A stretch of DNA of 5,864 nucleotides from Peptococcaceae bacterium. GTDB lineage: Bacteria > Bacillota > Peptococcia > DRI-13 > UBA5745. Where the stretch lies: assembly GCA_031264885.1 (NCBI GenBank), contig JAISDM010000031.1:1-5864 (forward strand), read 5' to 3'. Position 1 is the first letter of the stretch, and each line of letters opens with the position of its first letter. The notes under the pieces are model-generated. The model did no database searches. It saw only the letters and a list, made by a program, of their open reading frames with translations, and was not told the origin of the DNA. The position numbers and the translations under genes are program-made. Positions 1 through 5,187 of the stretch are shown here, piece by piece.

Positions 1-1146
1 CTCGTCCGTTTTCTGGATTTCAACGATTGCGGCGGGGGCGCTCATAACAGCGACTCCATTCCCGGCATTCTTGCCGTCGCCGAGTGTGAGAAGGCGAGTG
101 GCCGGGATTTGCTGACATCCGTGGTGGTCTCGTATGAACTGGGAGCCAGGGTGACGGAAGCGACCGGGAAGTCTTGGGGCGAATCCCTTGGGGCGAAGGG
201 CTGGACGCCTGATTTCAGAGGCGGATTGAATATGCCGCCTTCCCTGGGACGGCTGATGAAACTGAGTGAATCCCAAATAGCAAACGCGATCGGCATCTGC
301 GCGTCTCACAGTCTTCCCCTGGGGATCTTGGATACGGATAACGAAGAAAACACCATGTCCAAGAATTTGCGCTTCGGCTTCGTCTCATACAGCGCCGTCA
401 TGGCCTGCCAGCTGGCGGCAAGGGGGTTTACCGGGCCTGAGCGGGTCGTCGAAGGGGAGAACGGTGTGGGGCAGGTGGTGCTGCAAGGCAATATAAACAT
501 TGACCGCATGACGGATTTCAGCGGCTGGCGGATTCTTCAAACCAGGCATAAGTACCTTCCCGCCAATATCAGTTCCATCGCGCATATTCTGGCTACGCTT
601 TCTATTGTCAACGCGCATGACCTGAAGCCCGAACAGATTCAATCGGTACGCGTCAGAGCCGGTCTCAAAGAATCCCGGCACACCACATGGTTCGGAAAGA
701 AATATCCCCGCAACGCGGAGAGCGCGGATCACAGCGCCTTCTACGCCAACGCCGTCGCCATTAAGGAACATGCTTACGGGCCGGAATCCTTCGATCCCGA
801 CAAATTCACCGATCCTGTTGTGCTTGACCTGATCGAGAAAATCACTGTGGAGCCGGATCCGTCCATCCCGGAAAGAGGCCGTGGGGGCATCTCCGAAATC
901 ACGACCACGGACGGCCGCAGATTTGAGAAGCGCATCGACATACCTCACGGATTTGGCGACGATCCTCTCACCGACGCGGAACTGGAAAGCAAGTTCGGGA
1001 AAATGGCCGCGAAGTACATGGGCGACGCGCAGATTCATAAGATATTTGATACCGTTTGGAATCTGGAAGAAGTAAACAATGTGGAAGATTTGACCTCGCT
1101 GATGGTGTTCGGCTCGGCCGGCGGCGTTGATTCCGGAAACCTATAG
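1..1146 (+). CDS. MmgE/PrpD family protein (2-methylcitrate dehydratase-like), 5' partial
   Basis: The frame is open from base 1 to the TAG at 1144-1146, giving 381 visible residues; the family is usually about 450-480, so roughly 70-100 N-terminal residues lie upstream of the window. The ATG at 505 and similar internal codons are not the start, because family sequence (RFLDFND, then HNSDSIPGILAVAE) is already present in the first 30 codons. Further family landmarks are NAIGICASHSLPLGIL, EENTMSKNLRFGFVSY and ARGFTGPERVVEGENG, then a C-terminal lid-like half with KYLPANISSIAH. The family includes PrpD, which dehydrates 2-methylcitrate in propionate catabolism, and cis-aconitate decarboxylase, but most members have no proven substrate, and nothing visible here is a citrate-cycle partner (no prpB or prpC). 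It is probably a cytoplasmic dehydratase or decarboxylase of an organic acid; the exact substrate is unknown. A UGSC-like gene on the same strand 1.4 kb downstream may be a functional neighbour. Confidence 0.93.
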   Translation, partial: LVRFLDFNDCGGGAHNSDSIPGILAVAECEKASGRDLLTSVVVSYELGARVTEATGKSWGESLGAKGWTPDFRGGLNMPPSLGRLMKLSESQIANAIGICASHSLPLGILDTDNEENTMSKNLRFGFVSYSAVMACQLAARGFTGPERVVEGENGVGQVVLQGNINIDRMTDFSGWRILQTRHKYLPANISSIAHILATLSIVNAHDLKPEQIQSVRVRAGLKESRHTTWFGKKYPRNAESADHSAFYANAVAIKEHAYGPESFDPDKFTDPVVLDLIEKITVEPDPSIPERGRGGISEITTTDGRRFEKRIDIPHGFGDDPLTDAELESKFGKMAAKYMGDAQIHKIFDTVWNLEEVNNVEDLTSLMVFGSAGGVDSGNL

Positions 1147-1149
1147 GTT

Positions 1150-1317
1150 ATGCGTGTGGGACTGGGTTACGGTCTCGGCATTGTGGCGGGATTCGGCTTC
1201 TATGGTTTCGTCCTGGGCTACGGCCTCGCGCCTTTCGGCGCCGCGGTCCCGGGCACGGTATACTTCCTGTCCGGCATATGGAAGAAACGAAAATCTCTGG
1301 TTGAGAGACTGAATTAA
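1150..1317 (+). CDS. Small hydrophobic protein, 55 aa, unknown
   Basis: ATG at 1150 to TAA at 1315-1317. The protein is glycine- and aromatic-rich for about 44 residues (GLGYGLGIVAGFGFYGFVLG, then a second hydrophobic run APFGAAVPGTVYFLSGIW) and ends in a charged tail WKKRKSLVERLN. This fits one or two membrane helices with a positive-inside C-terminus. Third positions are mostly G or C, as in the neighbouring genes, which supports real coding. It lies in the same frame as the MmgE/PrpD gene, separated only by TAG and one GTT codon, and has no convincing Shine-Dalgarno sequence (only CGGA at 1134-1137), so it would depend on translational coupling. It could be a small membrane protein or the C-terminal remnant of a permease; the disrupted esterase gene that follows makes a remnant plausible. 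I do not recognise a family. Confidence 0.45.
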   Translation: MRVGLGYGLGIVAGFGFYGFVLGYGLAPFGAAVPGTVYFLSGIWKKRKSLVERLN

Positions 1318-1382
1318 ATGGATCTCCGCAATAAGGCGCGGATGGCTGCCCCGTCATTCCGTTCATAGAAGAGAACTACAAT

Positions 1383-2420
1383 GTGGCCGCGAACCAAAGC
1401 GGCCGCGCCCTCTGCGGCTTCTCGGCAGGCGGCGGCGTGTCCCATTACGGTTTGCTGTACTATTCCGATTGGTTTGATTACTTCGGCATTTGGGGCTGCG
1501 GTGAATCCACCACGGTTCCGGGTGATTTCAACGCATATGTGGATTATATCAAGGACTATGCGGATTATGCGGGCAAGGGCCGGGAGGATGAGGTCGTCTC
1601 CATAGGCGTCGGTTCCTACGATGTGGCGCGCGCCGGCGGTTATACAGTGGACGGCGGGACGGACGCGGCGCAGACGATCCGCTACGACCATACATACCGC
1701 GCGTACATGGGTCTTCGCGATGTGATTGGGATTGAAAACCTGTATTGGTACAATGGCGCCGGTCAGCATGACGGCACCACCAGCGCCTGGCTGCAGAACA
1801 TCTTCTTCAATAAACATCTGTGGTCAAAGGAGACCGCCGCCGCCGCGTCCTTGGACGCGCCGCCGTCGGATGATCACCCCTTCACGGATGTGACCGCGTC
1901 GGACTGGTTCTCTGAGGCTGTCGTGTACGCCTACAAGAACAGCCTGATGAAAGGCGTCTCCGGCGGCGAGTTCGCGCCCCTTGACGCCACCACCCGCGCC
2001 ACAGCCGCGACGGTTCTCTGCCGGCTCGACGGTGAGCCCGCCGTTACCGGCACGAACAGCTTCACAGATCTGACTCAGGATTGGTACAAGAGCAGTGTGC
2101 AATGGGCCGTGAATAACGGCATTATGACCGGCGCAAGCGCGACGGCTTTTGACCCGAACGGAAGCGTGACCCGCGAGGGATTGGCGGTTCTGCTGCATCG
2201 CTGCGCCCAGTACAAAGGCTACGATGTCTCCGCCCGGGCGGATCTCTCCGGCTATGCCGACGTTGACCGGATCAACCCCGCGGCCCTTGAATCCATGCGG
2301 TGGGCAATTGCCGCCGGTCTCAACATTGGCGAGACCGAGACGGCGCTGAACCCCACGGCCGTCTGTACCCGCGCAGTCTTCGCCAGCGTCATGACGCGCT
2401 TTAACGAGATATATCGCTGA
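1383..2420 (+). CDS. Esterase domain plus three SLH repeats, 5'-truncated (probable pseudogene)
   Basis: From GTG 1383 the ORF gives 345 residues. Residues 1-145 are the C-terminal half of an enterochelin-esterase-like alpha/beta hydrolase: nucleophile elbow GFSAGG (Ser14), candidate acid Asp80 and catalytic His129 in GQHD. Residues ~165-215, 226-275 and 285-340 are three S-layer-homology repeats (HPFTDVTASDWF..., NSFTDLTQDWY..., YADVDRINPAAL...), which anchor exported proteins to the cell wall; the third is the most degenerate. Esterase homology continues upstream of the GTG (PVIPFIEENYNV, codons 1350-1385) to an in-frame TAA at 1332-1334, with no ATG, GTG or TTG in that stretch. There is no signal peptide, although an SLH protein needs export. 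About 150-200 N-terminal residues therefore seem deleted. The GTG has only a weak GAAGAG upstream. Intact relatives would be secreted, wall-bound carbohydrate or ferulic-type esterases; the substrate is unknown. Confidence 0.8.
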   Translation: MAANQSGRALCGFSAGGGVSHYGLLYYSDWFDYFGIWGCGESTTVPGDFNAYVDYIKDYADYAGKGREDEVVSIGVGSYDVARAGGYTVDGGTDAAQTIRYDHTYRAYMGLRDVIGIENLYWYNGAGQHDGTTSAWLQNIFFNKHLWSKETAAAASLDAPPSDDHPFTDVTASDWFSEAVVYAYKNSLMKGVSGGEFAPLDATTRATAATVLCRLDGEPAVTGTNSFTDLTQDWYKSSVQWAVNNGIMTGASATAFDPNGSVTREGLAVLLHRCAQYKGYDVSARADLSGYADVDRINPAALESMRWAIAAGLNIGETETALNPTAVCTRAVFASVMTRFNEIYR

Positions 2421-2444
2421 CGATCCCAGTTTGGCGGAAGGCAT

Positions 2445-2486
2445 CGGCAGAATGCCGCGTCTGTAGGGGCGGCATTCTGCCGCCCG
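2445..2486. repeat. Overlapping palindromes (REP-like element / possible terminator)
   Basis: CGGCAGAATGCCGC at 2445-2458 is perfectly complementary to GCGGCATTCTGCCG at 2469-2482 (14-bp stem, 10-nt loop). The right arm also folds on itself: GGGCGGCA at 2467-2474 pairs with TGCCGCCC at 2478-2485 (8-bp stem, 3-nt loop). The two hairpins share bases and cannot form together. It lies 25 bases after the esterase/SLH stop and about 110 before the UGSC-like gene. Only a weak T run (CTTT, 2488-2491) follows, so termination is possible but not strong. The form TAGGGGCGG...CCGCCCG resembles short dispersed palindromes I recall from Clostridia; copy number cannot be judged from one window. Confidence 0.7.
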
Positions 2487-2508
2487 TCTTTGAATAAGAC
2501 GCGAATCA

Positions 2509-2537
2509 TTGATATATCCTCGATATTGGTCGAAAAT
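2509..2537 (+). promoter_or_regulatory. Candidate sigma-A promoter for the UGSC-like gene
   Basis: TTGATA at 2509-2514 (5 of 6 to TTGACA) is followed after 17 bases by GAAAAT at 2532-2537 (4 of 6 to TATAAT). It sits just past the hairpin element and would give a 5' leader of about 50 bases. The -10 lacks its first T, so the call is tentative. Confidence 0.3.
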
Positions 2538-2574
2538 TCTGCCAACAATAGTGTGGCCGCACAAAAAATCAAAC

Positions 2575-2585
2575 AGGAAGGAAAG
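2575..2585 (+). promoter_or_regulatory. Ribosome binding site deciding the start of the UGSC-like gene
   Basis: The purine run AGGAAGGAAAG precedes two in-frame starts: TTG 2588 and ATG 2594. GGAAAG (2580-2585) leaves 8 bases to the ATG, while AGGAAGG (2575-2581) leaves 6 to the TTG. ATG 2594 is preferred because ATG is the stronger codon; the two options differ by only two residues. Confidence 0.6.
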
Positions 2586-2593
2586 ATTTGCTT

Positions 2594-4297
2594 ATGAGTT
2601 TCGATTTGTATGACATTGTATGGCCAAGCGGAAAGTGTACCGTACCTCTCCAAAAGCTCGCGAAACGCCTGGACACGCTGGAGGGCAAGGTCGTCGCTGA
2701 ACTGTGGTCCTGGACCTTCAAGGGCGACATCATGTTCAACGCGTTTGAGGCTGAACTGTCCAGGCTGTATCCGGGTATCCAATTCATCAGTTGGCGGGAA
2801 TTCGGTGAAATTCATGGAGCAAACGAACGAGAGGTTCTGGACGCTTTGCCGGAAAAGCTCAAGCGATTTGGCGTTGACGCGGCCATCACCGGTGTGGGCG
2901 GGGGCGCAAGCGGTGTCGCCGCCGATGTGCGGTGCAGTATTCTGGTCGAGAATCTGGGGATTCCCACAGTAACCGTCGTTACCGACAGCTTCCTTTCCCC
3001 AGGTAAGTCAACGGCCAAGGGATTAGGTATGCCTAACCTGCCGTTCACCTCCCATCCGGGGCATTCTCTGTTGGCGGCCGACGAGCAGGTGTACAAAAAC
3101 GCCGCCGGAATTATGACCGGCGAAGTCGTCCAGGGACTGACCGCGCAGCCCGCGGAAATAAATGATAATATAAAAGAGCCGGAAATGCGGGACATTATCT
3201 TTTCAGGTACATTCGAAGAGGTAAACAGGTATTTCTATACCCATGAGTTCAGCGACGGTCTGCCAATTGTTCCGCCCACCATTGAAAAGGTGGAGGAGTT
3301 CCTCAAATTCACCGACCGGTCCGCTGCGGAGGTCGTTGGGGTCGTCCAGCCCGATATGCGCGAAGCGACCCTATGGAACATCGCCGTCAACGGCGTTATG
3401 AGCGGCTGCCGACCGGAGTACATGCCTGTACTCGTTTCGATTATTGAGGCAATGCTCATTCCGGAATTCGCGCAGGAGCATCTTGGCCATTCTCCCGGCA
3501 TGGAGGATCTGATCATTATTAACGGCAAGATCATTAAGGATTTAGATTTCAACTACACTCAGGGCGTTTTTCGTCCCGGCCCCCAGTCCAACACCAGCAT
3601 CGGCCGTTTCTGGCGCATGTACTTGCATAATGTGGCGACATTTGTGCTCCATAAGGCGGATAAGAGTACTTTCGGCGACGGATTCCGCAATATTCTTGCC
3701 GAAAACGAGGATTTTGCGGCCAGTGTGGGCTGGGAACCCATGAGTACCGACTGGGGCTGCAAGCCCGGGGATAATCTCATTACACTTACATCCTTTACCG
3801 AGAAAACACAGGCCATCCAGGTTGGCGCGCCGACTGCGGAAGGGGTTCTGGAAAATATAGAAAAACGTATGGCGGACAACAATTTGTTTATCGAGCATTT
3901 CTTCCGGGGTGTGAGGACAAGACCCGTAGTGATTCTGCCGCCTAATGTGGTGCGAATCCTGGCGGATGCCGGCTACACGAGGGCAAAGGTGAAACAGCAT
4001 TTCTACGAAAATGCCAGAGTTAAACTCAGCAGACTCGGAACGGCTGCCTTGACCCGCTTCTATGAAGGGATTGACGCCGGTAACTGGCCGGAACAGATCG
4101 GCTCGACCAAGGATCTGGACCGTTACGTACAGATGGTATCCGATCCGGACGCGTTTCAAATCGTCGTCAGCGGCGACAACGGAAGGGATCATGTGCTGAT
4201 CGGCGCCCAGAACGGAGTCATCGGCCCGCCAGTGTGCAAGAAGATTGAATTACCGGCGAACTGGGACGCCTTGCTGAGCGAAGCCAAGAAGATATAA
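2594..4297 (+). CDS. UGSC-like (seleno)protein-family domain fused to a conserved C-terminal domain
   Basis: The product has 567 residues from ATG 2594 (569 from TTG 2588) and no signal peptide or membrane segment, so it is cytoplasmic. Residues ~25-182 match the UGSC family: GKVVAELWSWTFKGD, then FGVDAAITGVGG, GIPTVTVVTDSF and the PHP-like ending FTSHPGH. Family members carry a redox motif U/C-G-S-C after the GVG turn; here residues 104-107 read GASG, so neither Sec/Cys is present, and there is no in-frame TGA. Cys114 a few residues later is the nearest thiol. After a linker (~185-203), residues ~205-567 form a second domain with FSDGLPIVPPT (219-229), NGVMSGCRPEYMPVL (266-280) and STDWGCKPGDN (384-394). 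I recall this domain type beside or fused to UGSC proteins but know no proven reaction. The gene has its own RBS and terminator, so it is probably monocistronic. A role in modifying a small organic substrate together with MmgE/PrpD is only inferred. Confidence 0.75.
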   Translation: MSFDLYDIVWPSGKCTVPLQKLAKRLDTLEGKVVAELWSWTFKGDIMFNAFEAELSRLYPGIQFISWREFGEIHGANEREVLDALPEKLKRFGVDAAITGVGGGASGVAADVRCSILVENLGIPTVTVVTDSFLSPGKSTAKGLGMPNLPFTSHPGHSLLAADEQVYKNAAGIMTGEVVQGLTAQPAEINDNIKEPEMRDIIFSGTFEEVNRYFYTHEFSDGLPIVPPTIEKVEEFLKFTDRSAAEVVGVVQPDMREATLWNIAVNGVMSGCRPEYMPVLVSIIEAMLIPEFAQEHLGHSPGMEDLIIINGKIIKDLDFNYTQGVFRPGPQSNTSIGRFWRMYLHNVATFVLHKADKSTFGDGFRNILAENEDFAASVGWEPMSTDWGCKPGDNLITLTSFTEKTQAIQVGAPTAEGVLENIEKRMADNNLFIEHFFRGVRTRPVVILPPNVVRILADAGYTRAKVKQHFYENARVKLSRLGTAALTRFYEGIDAGNWPEQIGSTKDLDRYVQMVSDPDAFQIVVSGDNGRDHVLIGAQNGVIGPPVCKKIELPANWDALLSEAKKI

Positions 4298-4323
4298 CGT
4301 CCGCTGCCGTTAATGCATCAAAG

Positions 4324-4348
4324 CTCCCATCTCAGTGGGAGTTTTTTT
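4324..4348 (+). terminator. Rho-independent terminator after the UGSC-like gene
   Basis: CTCCCA (4324-4329) and TGGGAG (4336-4341) form a 6-bp stem with a 6-nt loop, extendable outward by a G-T and A-T pairs. Seven T residues (4342-4348) follow directly. It begins 26 bases after the stop codon at 4297 and separates this gene from the Rpn promoter downstream. Confidence 0.88.
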
Positions 4349-4398
4349 GGTTGGAATTGGTATGAAATTCAATTAAAATATCACAAATATCGTCTATG

Positions 4399-4427
4399 TT
4401 GATTATTAACCCGGTTTATGCTAAAAT
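4399..4427 (+). promoter_or_regulatory. Extended -10 promoter for the Rpn-like gene
   Basis: TTGATT (4399-4404, -35) is followed after 17 bases by TAAAAT (4422-4427, -10), with TATGC immediately upstream giving the extended -10 form TATGCTAAAAT. Transcription would start near 4433-4435, so the RBS lies at or very near the 5' end of a leader of only about 20 bases. Confidence 0.72.
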
Positions 4428-4434
4428 CGTGACA

Positions 4435-4445
4435 GAGAGGAGGGG
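4435..4445 (+). promoter_or_regulatory. Strong ribosome binding site supporting GTG 4455
   Basis: GAGAGGAGGGG contains a near-perfect AGGAGG and lies 9 bases before GTG 4455. This supports the GTG start, which also gives the family-typical N-terminus (IHDKGYKRILS). Confidence 0.75.
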
Positions 4446-4454
4446 TAATCAGTC

Positions 4455-4973
4455 GTGCCGGAAAATATACATGATAAGGGCTACAAGCGCATTTTATCAA
4501 AGAAACGGAACTTCCTTGATCTGCTCAAGCACCACATTAAGGCTCAATGGGTAAACCGGATAAGCGAAGATGATCTGGAATTGGTCAACGGCGAGTTCAT
4601 CTTAAAGGATTTTCGCGATAAAGAAGCGGATATTATATATAGAGCCAGAATAGGCGCGCAAGACGTCGTTTTCTACGTTCTCTTGGAACTGCAGTCTGGG
4701 GTGGACCAGACGATGCCATTCCGGTTGCTGATTTATATGGTGGAACTGCTGCGCCGTGTCTTTGCGGACGCGGATGAGGATACTCGTGAGTTGAAATCGT
4801 TTCGGCTGCCGGCTGTGGTTCCGATTGTACTGTACAACGGCGGCAGCGAGTGGAGCGCGGTTCACAGTTTCAAGGAATATTTGGCGGAATACGCGTTATT
4901 CGCGCCATATATCATAGACTTTCGTAGACTTAAGGAGAAGGTGATCCTATGGTTTACGCTATTGAACGGATGA
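4455..4973 (+). CDS. Rpn/YhgA-like PD-(D/E)XK nuclease, C-terminally truncated by deletion and frameshift
   Basis: The ORF gives 172 residues; intact family members are about 280-330. Residues 1-157 follow the Rpn (recombination-promoting nuclease, YhgA-like, formerly 'putative transposase') pattern: HDKGYKRILS, FILKDFRDKEADIIY, YVLLELQSGVDQTMPFRLLI and LPAVVPIVLYNG. Probable PD-(D/E)XK residues are Asp59 and the E-x-Q pair Glu78/Gln80, so the catalytic core looks complete. After IIDFR (~157) the match ends and the frame runs into an unrelated tail, EKVILWFTLLNG. The expected C-terminal tail of the family is found in another frame at 4949-5149, so about 100 middle residues seem deleted with a shift of frame near 4925-4950. 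Rpn proteins are DNA endonucleases linked to recombination and phage defence. Without the C-terminal helical/oligomerisation part the product may be inactive or deregulated. It has its own promoter and terminates before a convergent gene. Confidence 0.85.
   Translation: MPENIHDKGYKRILSKKRNFLDLLKHHIKAQWVNRISEDDLELVNGEFILKDFRDKEADIIYRARIGAQDVVFYVLLELQSGVDQTMPFRLLIYMVELLRRVFADADEDTRELKSFRLPAVVPIVLYNGGSEWSAVHSFKEYLAEYALFAPYIIDFRRLKEKVILWFTLLNG
4932..4941 (+). promoter_or_regulatory. Internal ribosome binding site for the detached Rpn tail
   Basis: AAGGAGAAGG lies inside the 3' end of the Rpn N-terminal ORF. GAAGG (4937-4941) leaves 7 bases to ATG 4949, and AAGGAG (4932-4937) leaves 11. This is good enough to start translation of the tail independently or by coupling. 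Confidence 0.55.
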
Positions 4974-5149
4974 TTGATGAAATTGAGGAAAAAGCCCGAG
5001 AAGCAGGAGAAAAAACGGGCAGAGAAGCAAGGGAAGAAGAAATAGTAAAAAATCTGCTGGTACTGGGCGTTTCGATTGATACGGTTCATGAGGCGTCCGG
5101 TATGAGTTTGGATGAAATCGAACGTCTTCATAACGGGTTGCTTTCCTGA
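4949..5149 (+). CDS. Rpn family C-terminal tail, separate 66-aa ORF (RpnS-like or pseudogene fragment)
   Basis: ATG 4949 to TGA at 5147-5149, overlapping the preceding ORF by 25 bases in a different frame. Residues ~8-32 are a highly charged helix (EEKAREAGEKTGREAREEE) typical of the end of Rpn/YhgA-like proteins; residues 33-66 (VKNLLVLGVSIDTVHEASG and MSLDEIERL) are the small helix-turn-helix-like motif that closes many of them. Upstream, the same frame reads EGDP back to a TAA at 4931-4933, so the family sequence begins at or just before the ATG. It is either the leftover 3' end of the broken nuclease gene or a working small protein, since it has an internal RBS. Known Rpn genes make a short C-terminal product (RpnS) from an internal start that inhibits the full nuclease; this ORF has the same content and layout, but the function here is inferred. 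Confidence 0.65.
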   Translation: MVYAIERMIDEIEEKAREAGEKTGREAREEEIVKNLLVLGVSIDTVHEASGMSLDEIERLHNGLLS

Positions 5150-5187
5150 TCCGTGTCCCATGGCAACGGCCCTCCGCCGGGTATATG

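Noticed and set aside
385..1038. 217-codon minus-strand ORF opposite the MmgE/PrpD gene
   Set aside because: It is a shadow of a confidently identified gene in GC-rich DNA; its translation shows no family features.
1144..1146. TAG as a pyrrolysine codon joining the MmgE/PrpD gene to the 55-aa ORF
   Set aside because: The MmgE/PrpD protein already ends at a normal family C-terminus and nothing in the window suggests pyrrolysine machinery.
1824..2564. 246-codon minus-strand ORF opposite the SLH repeats
   Set aside because: Glycine/arginine-rich low-information translation, antisense to recognisable SLH domains.
2903..2914. Possible selenocysteine insertion at the UGSC motif
   Set aside because: There is no TGA in frame; the codons are GGC GCA AGC GGT, so no selenocysteine is encoded here.
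3542..4192. 216-codon minus-strand ORF opposite the UGSC-like gene
   Set aside because: No motif and fully antisense to a well-supported coding frame.
4455..5149. The Rpn-like gene as a transposase of a mobile element
   Set aside because: Although often labelled 'putative transposase', the family consists of Rpn nucleases, and no terminal inverted repeats or target duplications were seen around it.
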